A DNA stretch of 64,000 nt from Aphrocallistes beatrix (lineage: Eukaryota > Porifera > Hexactinellida > Sceptrulophora > Aphrocallistidae). Below are positions 10,217 to 21,250 of this stretch, piece by piece. The stretch covers positions 5,394,523 through 5,458,522 of the forward strand of contig OY725489.1 in assembly GCA_963281255.1 (NCBI GenBank), in the 5' to 3' direction. The notes below the pieces were generated by a model. That model saw only the letters and a program-made list of their open reading frames with translations, ran no database searches and was not told the DNA's origin. Every line of letters starts with the position of its first letter. Positions within the stretch are counted from its first letter, which is position 1. The translations under genes were made by a program, and so were the position numbers.

Positions 10217-11250
10217 CCGGGTGGTCCAAAAAAACATCCCTTTGTGATTTTTTAACAGGAGGGCACTGTTAAGAACCTCAACTCTAAGTTAGATGGTCGA
10301 TTGAGCCACTCAGGGAAGAAGAAGATCCGTACGGATGAAGTTATCGAAGCCGTTCGTCAGTCGGTTCTTCACTCCCCAAAGAGGTCAACAAGAAAGAGGT
10401 GTCAATTGATTGGCTTATCACGCACTACACTTCTCAGGGTTCTTCATGATGACTTAAGACTATATACATACCATATACAGATACACCAGAAACTCGCAAA
10501 TGCTGACAAAGTGAAGAGATTTGAGATGGCTAAGTGGTTACTGGCGATGATTGAAACATCAAAGACCTTCTTGGACCGTCTCTGGACAACCGACGAAGCT
10601 CATTTTCATCTTGATGGGCAGGTGAATTCTAGAAACAACGTCTACTGGGGTTCGGAACGACCAGCAGAAGTAACAGAAAAGCTTCTGCATTCTCAGGAGG
10701 TCACAGTTTGGGTTGCACTCTCAATGAAAGGGGTCGTTGGTCCGCTGTTCTTCGAGGAGCAAGAAAAGACCGTGACGATTAATAACACTGACCGTTACCG
10801 AAAGATCCTGGAATTCTTCTGGAAGGAGCTTGAAGAGAACTATAGAGGATACCTGCCCAGATTCTGGTTCCAACAGGATGGAGCAACCGCCATACCTCCA
10901 ACAAAAGCCTGGATTGGATCAAGAACCACTTCGGAAGTCGAGTGATCAGTCGCAGGTGTGACCATGAGTGGGCACCCTACTCGCCGGATCTCAGTCCCCC
11001 AGATAATTACCTCTGGGGGTTCCTGAAGGACAGGATATAAGCTACAAAGCAATCAGAGAACTCAAATCTAAATGGATGCCATCTCGAACATGTTCAATAG
11101 ATAAAAAACCACTCGAGCTAGGATAGTATAAACTTGCCTTTATGATTTAAATACTTTAAAGTAGATAATATTTAAGTTTTAATTCTCTAGGCATAAAAGT
11201 AGAGAAATAACAAATTTATTACAGGATCTGTTTTTTTTTTGTCCACTCGG
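10217..11250 (+). mobile_element. Mariner-type transposon with TA target duplications
   Basis: The ends CCGGGTGGTCCAAAAAAAC and GTTTTTTTTTTGTCCACTCGG are imperfect terminal inverted repeats. A TA sits immediately outside each (10215-10216 and 11251-11252), as for Tc1/mariner insertion. The 1034-bp element carries the transposase pseudogene at 10301-11040. Confidence 0.8.
10301..11040 (+). pseudogene. DD41D-type mariner transposase, disrupted
   Basis: The plus-strand reading begins within the second helix-turn-helix part (SGKKKIRTDEVIEAVRQSV). The first ~80 residues of a normal mariner transposase are missing. The first catalytic Asp is in TTDEAHFHLDG and the second in FQQDGA. A one-base insertion near 10888 breaks the frame. 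After it the third Asp is in YSPDLSPPDNYLWG, and a stop follows in FLKDRI* where a Tyr codon is expected. Corrected for the shift, about 41 residues separate the second and third Asp, matching the DD41D (rosa/Visitor) group rather than DD34D mariner or DD34E Tc1. The gene cannot encode active protein. Confidence 0.85.
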
Positions 11251-12081
11251 TAAGAAAGCATAAAGAGGTCTGTGAAAAAATTGGGTAGTATTGTAGAATC
11301 GCTAGTCCTTCACACCTATATAGTAGTATTAAAACTTATTTTGAATCATGTAATTCATGGCAAGAGATTTTATATTTATTTTTATATACAGGCGAGTTAT
11401 TCAAATTACTTAAAATGAGGTACGGCAACGCCGCACAACTCTTAAAACTGGTACGGCGCTCGGCACACCTGTCGTATCGGGAATGCCGCCCCTGATAAGT
11501 ACTACTAATTTTGTATTTAGAATCTCTAGACTCTAATGTTTCAAATGACCAGATTGTAAACAATACCCTTATAATTAATGGAAAAATTGGAGCTAACGAA
11601 CCGCGACTTTTAGAAGCGATATGAACCTGAAAACAGTATATATTGGATATAGTGATAATTAGGACTGAAACGAATATACCGAATATTCGATCGAAATAAA
11701 TTAACCAATATTCGTTCGTTTTGAAAGGAATATTCATGTACTTTAAATATGATGAACTACAAAAATAATGTATGTAATTTTTCAATTGTTGAAGATAATT
11801 TTTTTGCATTTACATCCAAAACTTATTACAACACGTAATAAAATACTGCTAGAATATTCTAAATATACAATTTTCTGAGTATTTGTTGAAGATCTCTTGC
11901 TTTTTCACGATATTAGCAACAAAGTTTTGATTAAAATGTCAGTTTGTGTTTTTTCAATTAAAAATAGTCATTTCGTTACGATTTCGAATATTCGTTTCAA
12001 CCATAGTGATATCAGGGACATGGAATTTTGGGTCAAATTATCACTATATCTAATGACAAATATTTTTTTATAAATATAGTA
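11251..12081. other. AT-rich, no recognised gene
   Basis: A 157-residue minus-strand open frame (11336-11809) has no motif, low-complexity aromatic and Ile-rich composition, and no neighbours to support it. I treat it as chance. Confidence 0.5.
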
Positions 12082-12217
12082 CAGAAAACCCTCAAAAGTG
12101 AACGCATCCAATAAATGAACAACTCCAAAATATGAACACTTTTTCTCGGTTCCAAACCTCTCAAAAGTGAACATTTTTGCTGTTCCGCAAGGTGTTTACT
12201 TTCTGGAGGTTTTACTG
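12082..12217. mobile_element. pogo/Tigger-like MITE
   Basis: The ends CAGAAAACCCTCAAAAGTG and, inverted, CAGTAAAACCTCCAGAAAGT fit the CAGT-AACCTC style of pogo termini. TA precedes the left end. The word CAAAAGTGAAC or a variant recurs four times inside, like subterminal transposase-binding repeats. The right-hand TA is mutated. Confidence 0.6.
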
Positions 12218-12240
12218 TTGGTGGCTAATTGGTGCCAAAT

Positions 12241-12420
12241 TGGGCTTAAAATTCCCAAAACTCTAGGTTCTAATGATGATTAGAGATTGTTCTTAGAATA
12301 TCATTAATGATTTCGAGAAAAGTTCTGGTCTTAGCATTTTTCGAGTCTAAGACTTTATTTTGTAGGGTGTTTTTCGTGTAGAGAAATGTGTCCTGACACG
12401 CTTAGAAAATCGCGAATTAC
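12241..12420. repeat. Diverged single arm of the 6405-6873 repeat family
   Basis: It shares GATTAGAGATTGT, ATCATTAATGATTT and TTTTTCGAGTCTAAGACTT words and the GTGTCCTGACAC end with the inverted-repeat element at 6405-6873. The partner arm is not visible. Confidence 0.5.
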
Positions 12421-12552
12421 GGCTCACTGCTTTTGCAAAAGTCTCTCAACAATCGATATTCTGTGACGATTTAGGACCAGATCCAGCTTGTTAAATGGAA
12501 TTATCGCAAGAATCCACTCAATTCAGATCTATACAAGAAATTGGGTATTTAT

Positions 12553-12790
12553 TGGTCTATGTGGAATTCAAATGTCACCCAAAACCTCTTACCAATTTCG
12601 ACTTGGACTATGTGGGGTATAAATGTACCTGAAAACCTCTAAGCTATCGACTTGGACTATGTGGGGTATAAATGTATCCGAAAACCACTAAGCTATCGAC
12701 TTGGACTATGTAGGGTCTAAATGTACCCGAAAACCTCTAAGCTATCGACCTGGACTATGTGGGGTCTAAATGGACCTCAAATAGTCAACT
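12553..12790 (+). repeat. 49-bp minisatellite, ~5 units
   Basis: Units start at 12602, 12651, 12700 and 12749, each beginning CTTGGACTATGTGGGGTATA and ending AAGCTATCGA. A diverged unit precedes at about 12553. The exact 49-bp spacing shows unequal-exchange or slippage amplification. Confidence 0.9.
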
Positions 12791-13334
12791 AATGGAATTT
12801 TTGAGGCACCGTTTGTCCGAAGGTTAAAAATCGCTGAAGTTTCGAAATTAACCGAAGATTGCCTGCAATTGTGAGAGAGGAACATCTGGTAAATTTCACC
12901 AAAATAGGCTTGTTTTTCGCAAAAAATCTGCAAAAGTCCTGTAAGAAACTGCCTGTTCATGATTTGTTAATATCAAAATCACTTGGAGAGTCTTCGGTGG
13001 TTAAGGATTATAAATGAGTATATTTATGGAGACAATATAATCTGATTGCAAACAGGTACCCTCTATTTAGTTTCAAATTCGTTTTCTACACATTCGAATT
13101 ACTCAATTCGAGGTTTTCAACTCTTATACTCATGCTTATGGTTAAATTAAAGGGCATCTCATGCTGGCATAAAGTGTCCGCCGGCTGCGCAGCGACAGAA
13201 AGAGAACTGCGCTTGAAGATAATTTAAAAAATGTACAAAAGTAATTTTATGATTTGGTCAATACGGATTTGGCCTGCAACACATGGATTCGTAGAAATTG
13301 TGTATTCAAATAATATCACGTTATTATCATTAAG
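12791..13334. other. No gene; degenerate Helitron tail near 13141-13215
   Basis: Apart from a decayed Helitron 3' tail (AAAGTGTCCGCCGGCTGCGCAG) I see nothing recognisable. It lies just 3' of the piggyBac stop codon and may include that element's outer terminal region. Confidence 0.45.
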
Positions 13335-14413
13335 TTACACAAAATCTTCACATTTTTCGCAAAAATAAATAGTCTTCTGGCAATGATTCGCACAAATGAA
13401 TGTGAAGCAAATATGACATCTTTTTTTCGTTTTTTGGCCGACTGTCCTTTTACAATCGAACTGTTTTGATGCTTCAGACGGATTAATTGTTTGATTCGGA
13501 ATTTGCATGGGTGTTACTTTAGCAGCGGATTCAGCAGCGGATTCGCCGTGTCGCCGTGTCGCACTTAAATGTTAATAACTTTATGAATTTAGGTCCGATT
13601 TGAAATCTGATGATATCAACGTGTAGAGGAGGTCTGGACGTTTCATAATCTCAGTTCAAATCCCGAAATATCCATGATGACTTAGCAATTTACTTTTTAA
13701 TTTTTGTCACGGTTTTTCTTGAATATCTCAAAAGTTATACGAGCTATCGAATCTATCTTAGACACATATGTGCTCCAGGTCTGGACGTTTATGTAGTTAA
13801 AACTTTAAGTCGATAAGTTAAGATTTAGCGAATTTATGGCTGATTCAATTTTTCATAGTTCATAAGTGTTACTTTAGCAGCGGATTCGCCGTGTCGCACT
13901 TAAATGCTAATAACTTTATGAATTTGGATGAATTAGGATTTGAAATCTAATCATACCAACGTGGAGAGGAGGTCTGGACGTTTGTGTTGTTAAATTTTGA
14001 AGCTAATAAGTTAAAATTTGGTAAATTTGTGGTCGGTTCAATTTTTTACTGGTTGTGATATCACTGGAGTTGTATCTATCAGTAAAATCTACTTTTAATC
14101 ACATCAGATCATATTTTTATTGTTTAATTCGGGTCCAGCACTAAATTTCCAGCCATTTGATATATATATTGACCATATTTGGAGAATGTTTAGGTTGGCC
14201 GTTCCTAGCAACGGCCAGGAATGTTGGAAAATTCCGATCCCCAAATTTTGGAGTAACCATATCGAGTGACCCCTTGTTCTTCTCGGCTAGGTTCAGCGAG
14301 TACGAATATGCTATTTAGAACGCTCTAATATATCATATGTGGAATATATGAAGGTTTTATCACATTCAACTATACCTGCCACTATGGCATACCACAAAAC
14401 TTTCATATATTCC

Positions 14414-14613
14414 NNNNNNNNNNNNNNNNNNNNNNNNNNNNNNNNNNNNNNNNNNNNNNNNNNNNNNNNNNNNNNNNNNNNNNNNNNNNNNNNNNNNNNN
14501 NNNNNNNNNNNNNNNNNNNNNNNNNNNNNNNNNNNNNNNNNNNNNNNNNNNNNNNNNNNNNNNNNNNNNNNNNNNNNNNNNNNNNNNNNNNNNNNNNNNN
14601 NNNNNNNNNNNNN
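14414..14613. other. Assembly gap (200 N)
   Basis: Exactly 200 unknown bases inside the foldback element, most likely a scaffolding placeholder where the hairpin arms could not be assembled. The true length is unknown. Confidence 0.95.
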
Positions 14614-14656
14614 GTGTATGTGTGTATATATATGTTAGGACAAATTTGCGAAATCA

Positions 14657-14752
14657 ACAATTATGCATAATTGTCGCCAATTATGCTTAATTGTTCATTT
14701 TACAACAATTATGCATAATTGTTCATTTTACGACAATTATGCATAATTGTTC
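14657..14752. repeat. Tandem ACAATTATGCATAATTGT palindromes
   Basis: Four copies of the palindrome ATTATGCATAATTG (one with ATGCTTAA), separated by CATTTTAC spacers at about 30-bp intervals, in the loop part of the foldback element. Confidence 0.85.
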
Positions 14753-17635
14753 AAATTTCAACTTAAAATATTAATTTTTGAACGAATTATTAATATTTGA
14801 ATTTACATTTAATAATGTGATATCACCGGAGTTGTATCTATCAGTAATATCTACTTTTTTCACACCAGATCAAATTTTTATTGTTTAATTCGGGTCCAGC
14901 ACTAAATTTCCATCCATTTGATATATATATTGACCATATATGGAGAATGTTTAGGTTGGCCGTTCCTAGCAACGGCCAGGAATGTTGAAAAATTCCGATC
15001 TCCAAATTTTGGAGTAACCATATCGAGTGACCCCTTGTTCTTCTCGGCTAGGTTCAGCGAGTACGAATATGCACGCTCTGATATATCATATGTGGAATAT
15101 ATGAAGGTTTTATCACATTCAACTATACCTGCCACTATGGCATACCACAAAACTTTCATATATTCCACATATGATATATTAGAGCGTTCTAAATAGCATA
15201 TTCGTACTCGCTGAACCTAGCCGAGAAGAACAAGGGGTCATTCGATATGGTTACTCCAAAATTTGGAGATCGGAATTTTCCAACATTCCTGGCCGTTGCT
15301 AGGAACGGCCAACCTAAACATTCTCCAAATATGGTCAATATATATATCAAATGGCTGGAAATTTAGTGCTGGACCCGAATTAAACAATAAAAATATGATC
15401 TGATGTGATTAAAAGTAGATTTTACTGATAGATACAACTCCAGTGATATCACAACCAGTAAAAATTGAACCGACCACAAATTTACCAAATTTTAACTTAT
15501 TAGCTTCAAAATTTAACAACACAAACGTCCAGACCTCCTCTCCACGTTGGTATGATTAGATTTCAAATCCTAATTCATCCAAATTCATAAAGTTATTAGC
15601 ATTTAAGTGCGACACGGCGAATCCGCTGCTAAAGTAACACTTATGAACTATGAAAAATTGAATCAGCCATAAATTCGCTAAATCTTAACTTATCGACTTA
15701 AAATTTTAACTACATAAACGTCCAGACCTGGAGCACATATGTGTCTAAGATAGATTCGATAGCTCGTATAACTTTTGAGATATTCAAGAAAAACCGTGAC
15801 AAAAATTAAAAAGTAAATTGCTAAGTCATCACTGGATATTTCGGGATTTGAACTGAGATTATGAAACGTCCAGACCTCCTCTACACGTTGATATCATCAG
15901 ATTTCAAATCGGACCTAAATTCATAAAGTTATTAACATTTAAGTGCGACACGGCGAATCCGCTGCTAAAGTAACACCCATGAATTTGCTTACTTGAAGTA
16001 TTCGGGATAGTGAAGTTCGGCTCGTCGTATACAGATTGAGCTACATTTACATTTTGATTCTTATCAAGCTCAGTTAAAGTTTCCATTCTTTATAGATTAG
16101 TAGCATTTGATTGACTAACAACATCGTTACTCGAAACAACTTCAATACTTGAAATGACCTCGTTACTCGAAACAACCTCGATACTTGATATAACCTCGTT
16201 ACTCGAAAATTCTTCATTACTTGATACAACCAATGCATTACTCAATATAACCTCGTTCCTCGATACAACATTTTTGGATTTATTTGGTTGAATACTCGAT
16301 TTATCTTTTTTATTTACCTGAGAAGGCTCACAAATCGCAAAGATCGTGTTTTTTACTTCAACAGTGAGAAATCGGAAATTTTGTGACATTTTTCTTGCCA
16401 TAATTTGTGGCCATATCAATTCAAGTGTCAATTGATGTAAATTTGTTTCTTATTTTTGGTGACATCCAATGTATGTTGACTATTTTTTAAACAAAATAGG
16501 ACCCATGCAGCTTGGGTAGATAATGCGAGGAGGTCGTAAAATAGAACGCAAGGCCACCTGCGTGTCGCTCGATATGGCCTATATTCCTTGACCATCTGGT
16601 CAATTTTATCTACCCTATATTTATTAGAGTTATAATCTAATATAATTTGAGGTTTTTGTTTTGAGGTAGATATGTTTTTTCCCGATGAAAGCTTGAAATA
16701 AGCAAAACATTCCTGTTGACTTTTGGAATAAACGATACTAAGGTAGTGTTAGTAGTGAAATAGAACTTGAATGGAGAGGTAAACCTTTAGCAATACTAAG
16801 GCAATTAGGAATTTCTCTACGTCTATGATTGATTGTACCTAAATATAACAATTTTCTTTCTTTCATTAAACGATTAGAAAGATTTAATGAAGTAAAGTAT
16901 GTATCACCTACAACTATATGGTCAGGAGATAATTTCGAAACCATTCGCATAGTAATCTCCTCGGATTTGTTTGATAATAGAAGATTCTTCCCCGTGTAAA
17001 CTTCAATGTTCAAAGGGTAGAAGTTCTTTGCATCTGCAAGCATCCAACATTTCATCCCATATTTATCGGGCTTGTTAGGCATATATTGGAGGAATTTACA
17101 ACGGCCCCTAAACCTACACAAATGCTCGTCAATTGTCACGAAGTGCCAGGATGATACGCTAAATTGAAAGTATCGTTAACAGTATCCGAGAGATATCTTA
17201 TTGGAGGAGCGAGTTTGTCATGAACAGCTCTCTCGATTCGTGTTGTGGAATCATCAAACCTTAAAAATCTCAATATATTCTTGAATCTCTCACGTGACAT
17301 TGCAGTCCTAAAAATGGGCCTACCAAAATTAAGATCATCGCTATATAATTCTTTAATTGGCTCTCTGATTGCACGCAATATACCAGTAGAATCATTAAGC
17401 TTAGAAATGCCTTGATCTTAATAATAGTTATCGGGTCATGATATCTATTATTAATCGCTTTTTAAGGATTAGACAATAAAAAACTATTCAATTTATCATT
17501 CGTCATCTTTAAAATAAAATTAAGAACATCTTGAGAAAAGAAAAGACAGAAAAAATCTAGGGATACATATTTAATAGCAAATTATAAAATATTCGAAATA
17601 TAATTACTACTCTAAGAGGAAAAAAAGAAAAATAG

Positions 17636-17835
17636 AGCCGTTTGCCTCCGACATGAAGGAACATCAATACTACGAGAGCATAGTTCGACACAATTAAAAT
17701 TATTGCAATGAACACATTTTGTGTCAGACTATACTCACGAGTAGGTTTGCCAGATGTCCGGGTTTTGAACATTTTGTTTAGATGTTCGGGAGGATGTTTG
17801 TGGTCTACATCCAAAGTGACCAGCCAAATACATGT
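17636..17835. repeat. Fragments of a GCCGTTTGCCTCCG foldback MITE and a hAT end
   Basis: AGAGCCGTTTGCCTCCGAC and the inner GTGTCAGACTATACTCACGAG match the foldback at 19341-19510. It is followed directly by GGTTTGCCAGATGTCCGGG, similar to the terminus of the hAT element at 61161. Both are partial. Confidence 0.5.
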
Positions 17836-18106
17836 CTGACCAGCAGTTCCAATCAAAGCAGCTTGATCAGAGTGACTACAAAGTAATTCTACTCAATTGT
17901 GACTTAATTTCCTTTTCAATCTCGTAAATACTAAAATTCTTAAAAATAAATTAATTACTTCTGATAGCAATACAACAAGAAGAGAAAAGAATTTGAAAAC
18001 CCAAATATTTTTTATCATAAAACTAATAGATGGAATTAATGGAAGAGATTTAGTAAGAAATTAATGTCATATTTTGCATTTCTGAAATTAAATCTGTGTT
18101 CTACAC

Positions 18107-18217
18107 CAGGGTTTCTCACATCTCAGGAGCTCTGACCACACATTCGGTAAAATCTGTCCTGTGAACAAACCAAATTTGGTTAATTTTTGTGAAAAGACGA
18201 TGTGCTGAGAAACCCTG
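18107..18217. mobile_element. hAT-type MITE, 111 bp
   Basis: The ends CAGGGTTTCTCA and TGAGAAACCCTG are perfect 12-bp inverted repeats. The flanking octamers TTCTACAC and TTCCACGC agree at 6 of 8 positions, consistent with an aged 8-bp duplication. Confidence 0.7.
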
Positions 18218-18536
18218 TTCCACGCATTCGAATCACTCAAAATTACTTCTAGACGAGTCAATATATGAAAAAAGGCACCTACCCCCCAAAAATTACAACA
18301 TACTGTTTTATTGTTGTAAAAGCAATAGGAGGTCATACTCAACCCCAGAAAAAAGTCTGTGAAAATCCGACCAATTAGGAAAGGGGCAGGGTTTTACTCG
18401 CCATTTTTTTGCACTTGCCATAGGCGAATTTTTTTTCATTTTTTCGAAAAAAAATAAGGCGAGTAAATATGTTTTGAATCAGGATTTTAAAAAATTAATT
18501 CGAGTGAAATAATTGCTTAATGAAATAAAGATCAAA

Positions 18537-18896
18537 CAAGGCTGGATTCGGTTAACCGGTTAACCGCCGTCAATCACGGTTAACGGTTAAGAAAATTTTG
18601 GATCGGTTAGCCGATCTGCTTTATTTTCTAAATATTTAGACTAATTTCATTGTTTTTCGATGAAGATTCATGAATATTACTTCTAAAATTTTGATATTAC
18701 AATATTATTACAATTTTTCTAACCAAATAGTATATTTCGAGACCACTGAATATTGTAAATTTTTCAATATCAGGTTAAATATTAGTCGACAAATCCATAT
18801 TTATACTAATTAATATTAACATCGGTTAACCGGTTAACCGTCCTGGAGGAAACCAAAATCACCGACCCGAATATCGGTTAACCAACCCCAGCCCTG
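18537..18896. mobile_element. hAT-like MITE with GGTTAACC palindromes
   Basis: The ends are CAAGGCTGGATTCGGTTAACC and GGTTAACCAACCCCAGCCCTG. A GATCAAA word lies just before the left end (18530-18536) and two bases past the right end (18899-18905), probably the target duplication. It is the second copy of the left part of the 6874-7628 mosaic. Confidence 0.65.
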
Positions 18897-19074
18897 CTGA
18901 TCAAATAATGAATAGGAATTTGGAATTTGAAAATATAGGAAAATAATGTAGGATATAAGTCTAAACGGGATGAGAGTACATCAAATATGCATTTAAGGGT
19001 GAATTACTTGTATATTGCAAAAGAAATGATGAAACTTTATTAATGTGCAGTAAAGTAAATGATCATACAGGTTT

Positions 19075-19260
19075 ATTTAGGCATATATGAACTCAGGAAG
19101 GCTAGCAGAGCAAAACAAGGCATCACTTGATGGGATTGTGATAAAATTCGAGAATGGAATGTTGTCACATTCCTTCGTTGTCAAGGAAATATTATTCCTA
19201 AATATGGTCAAGTGACCCCTCAAATTTCTGCAAATTTGATGCTGAATACGAATATGAGTT
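19075..19260. repeat. Dispersed GGAATGTT…ACATTCC repeat, copy
   Basis: Contains GGAATGTTGTCACATTCC, TATGGTCAAGTGACCCCTC and a GCTGAATACGAATATG end, echoing arm sequences of the 13507-15980 foldback. Related partial copies are at 21290-21430, 25610-25760 and 60080-60240. Confidence 0.55.
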
Positions 19261-19340
19261 TTAAAATCCAATGGTTTAAGATGCTAATCAAGTATCTCAT
19301 TTCGTGAAATAAAGCATTTCGCAACATAATTTGGTATAAG

Positions 19341-19510
19341 AAAATATAAAAATTACAGCCGTTTGCCACCGTTATAAAGCACCTCGATACCACGTGAGTA
19401 TAGTCTGACACAATATATGTTCATTACAATAATTGGAATTGTGTCAGACGATACTTACGTGGTATCGAGGTGCCTTATGACGGAGGCAAACGGCTGTAAT
19501 TTTTATATTT
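19341..19510. repeat. Foldback MITE, arms ~75 bp
   Basis: AATATAAAAATTACAGCCGT on the left is the complement of ACGGCTGTAATTTTTATATT on the right. CACCTCGATACCACG and CGTGGTATCGAGGTG pair within, with the hinge near 19425. A broken relative lies at 17636. Confidence 0.85.
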
Positions 19511-20436
19511 TTTTGCATAGAATGGTCTTATGCTACTTTATGATCACTTGGTCACGCGAAACCTTGTCTATATGTCTTTTAGTAATTCAAACGTAGATTC
19601 TAGCACAATCATGGTATTTAAAAGTCTAATATTTTCTGAGAACAATTCAAATTATAATAATTTATCATAGTAACACGAAATAAAGAATTTTTCCTTGTAA
19701 AATGACCTAATTTTTAAAAAAATTTTTGTATCTGCTGCATTATTTCAATTATTAATGCAGTTTTGCAGATAACTCAGCGATTCAAATCTGCACTGAAAAA
19801 ATTAAATGAATCGGTTGAAAAAGTCAAAAGTTAGCAATTTGATAAATTTTTTTTTGAAAATATTTGGTCATTTTACAAGAAAGAAATCAGACACAATATG
19901 CTTACTATCCTTTAGAAACTTTTCAAATTCATTCATAATTCGATGATCTAACTAATGAACAGACAGACATACTTTTGAAATTTTGAAAATTGTTAAAAAT
20001 TCACACCAGAACAGCCGAGGAATTATATTTTTTGTAATTTTGGCACTATTTTTTTCATAATTCTCTTTTTATTTGTATTATCAAAAATCTGTCTGTTTAT
20101 TATGTTCTACTCTTCGAGATCTATCAGAAACCGTTGAGTTTTCGTCCCTATGATGAATTTACAAAAAGTTATCACCTTCATAATTGCTGAAAAAAAAGTC
20201 TCAGAAAATAGGATTTTAAAAATATGTATATAAGTCCCTCAATTTCTATTAGTTTTACCTGCTTTGGAATATTAAATAACATGCAAATATCCTTATTCGA
20301 CAACTTATAGCACTACTTAACTTCAAAATATGGTATATCAAATTTTTTCTCCATCAAAAGTTGGAAAAACTGGTCATTGCTGACTGGCCACCCAAAAATA
20401 ACCACATTCGATAGTGTCCGCCGTAATTCGAGATCA

Positions 20437-20724
20437 ATAACTTCTATGAACCATGTCAGATCATCATTTTTATACTAAATTCGTGCTCAGCACTAAATTT
20501 CCAGCAATTTGATATATATATTGACCATATTTAGAGAATTTTTTGAATTTCCGTGCATAGCAATGGCCAGGAATTTTTCACATTCCTGGCCGTTGCTAGG
20601 AACCCGCAGTCAAAGAATTTCTCCAAATATGTCCAATATATATATCAAATTGCTGGAAATTTAGTGCTGAGCACGAATTTAGCATTAAAATGATGATCTA
20701 ACATGGTCCAAGGAAGTTATGGAT
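20437..20724. repeat. Foldback repeat related to the 2.5-kb foldback
   Basis: The two arms pair across a GGCCAGGAAT…ATTCCTGGCC core (hinge near 20580), with TTTGATATATATATTGACC and GCACTAAATTTCCAG blocks shared with 14140-14330 and 14900-15000. It is an independent short member of that family. Confidence 0.8.
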
Positions 20725-20989
20725 ATGAGACATTTGGCTTCAAAAATATGTCCCTTTTTCGGCGACACCAGGTGGTACAAATGGCTCTAAGTGGCGAAAT
20801 ATTAGCATTGAAATTCTAAAAATCGAAATTAATGTTTAGAACCCCTTTAAGGATCTAAAAATGATTAAAAAGGACTTTTGGCAAATTTTAGATAAAAAAC
20901 AAAATGCCCATAGGAAAGGGCAACCTTAACGAGATTCGACTGTATTTTCATTGAGAAATATCTGTCTAGTATCTATCTACGTACATACT

Positions 20990-21250
20990 ACGTACCATAT
21001 TCAAAGTGCTCGTAGGCACACACCTGTTCGTATTATCCGTGTTCGTATTAACCGATGTATTTAGTATTGAAAATCCACCGAAGGGGACCCACAAATCGTA
21101 CTTATTATCCGATATTTCGTCTTATCCGTGTTCGTGTTAACTGGAGTTCGTTTGTATATATTTTGCCATATATTATGTTGAGGAATCAAAACTTGTACTT
21201 CTTATCCGATTGTACTCCTTATTCGTGTTCGTATTAACGAGAGTCGACTG
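20990..21250. mobile_element. pogo-like element, right-hand part
   Basis: It ends GTTCGTATTAACGAGAGTCGACTG|TA. The words TTATCCGTGTTCGTATTAAC or TTATCCGA recur at least five times inside. A second end of the same type (GAGATTCGACTG|TA) lies just left, at 20931-20942. The left terminus is not identified. Confidence 0.55.

Larger units (their letters stand above)
13507..15980. mobile_element. 2.5-kb foldback element with 8-bp target duplication
   Basis: The ends ATGGGTGTTACTTTAGC and GCTAAAGTAACACCCAT are flanked by a perfect GAATTTGC duplication (13499-13506 and 15981-15988). The left arm, from 13507 to the assembly gap, recurs inverted from 15980 back to about 15141. A second partial arm (14818-15140) forms an internal palindrome with its hinge near 15136. 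Both arms contain ATTCGCCGTGTCGCACTTAA and GGTCTGGACGTTT blocks. An 8-bp duplication suggests hAT-type mobilisation. It is inserted in the piggyBac pseudogene and encodes nothing. Confidence 0.9.
13335..17506 (-). pseudogene. piggyBac transposase pseudogene, split by a foldback insertion
   Basis: Minus strand. From about 17506 an N-terminal part with IKIKAFLSLMILL leads to RAIREPIKELYSDDLNFG and MSRERFKNILRFLRFDD (17136-17378). The first catalytic Asp is in TIDEHLCRFRGRC (17139) and the second in IVVGDTYFTS (about 16906). The third is in YNSNKYRVDKIDQM followed by TRRWPCVLF (16530-16630). A low-complexity SSNEV/SSIEV linker lies at 16090-16300. The C-terminal finger (RCHICFTF…CEKCEDFV, stop at 13335) lies beyond a 2474-bp foldback at 13507-15980. 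At least three frameshifts or stops are seen besides the insertion (near 17140, 16740 and 16430). All DDD residues survive. Removing the foldback and one duplication would keep the finger in frame, so the insertion came when the gene was still readable there. Confidence 0.9.

Noticed and set aside
9900-10247. 115-codon frame just upstream of the DD41D transposase, considered as its N-terminus
   Set aside because: It lacks helix-turn-helix features, and its end crosses the terminal inverted repeat and TA duplication, so it is outside the element.
11336-11809. 157-codon minus-strand open frame
   Set aside because: No domain, transmembrane pattern or neighbour supports it; composition is that of AT-rich noncoding DNA.
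14339-14660. Open frames spanning the run of N
   Set aside because: They consist mostly of unknown residues across the assembly gap.
17557-17856. 99-codon minus-strand frame upstream of the piggyBac relic
   Set aside because: It runs through fragments of a foldback MITE and a hAT end; no protein motif.
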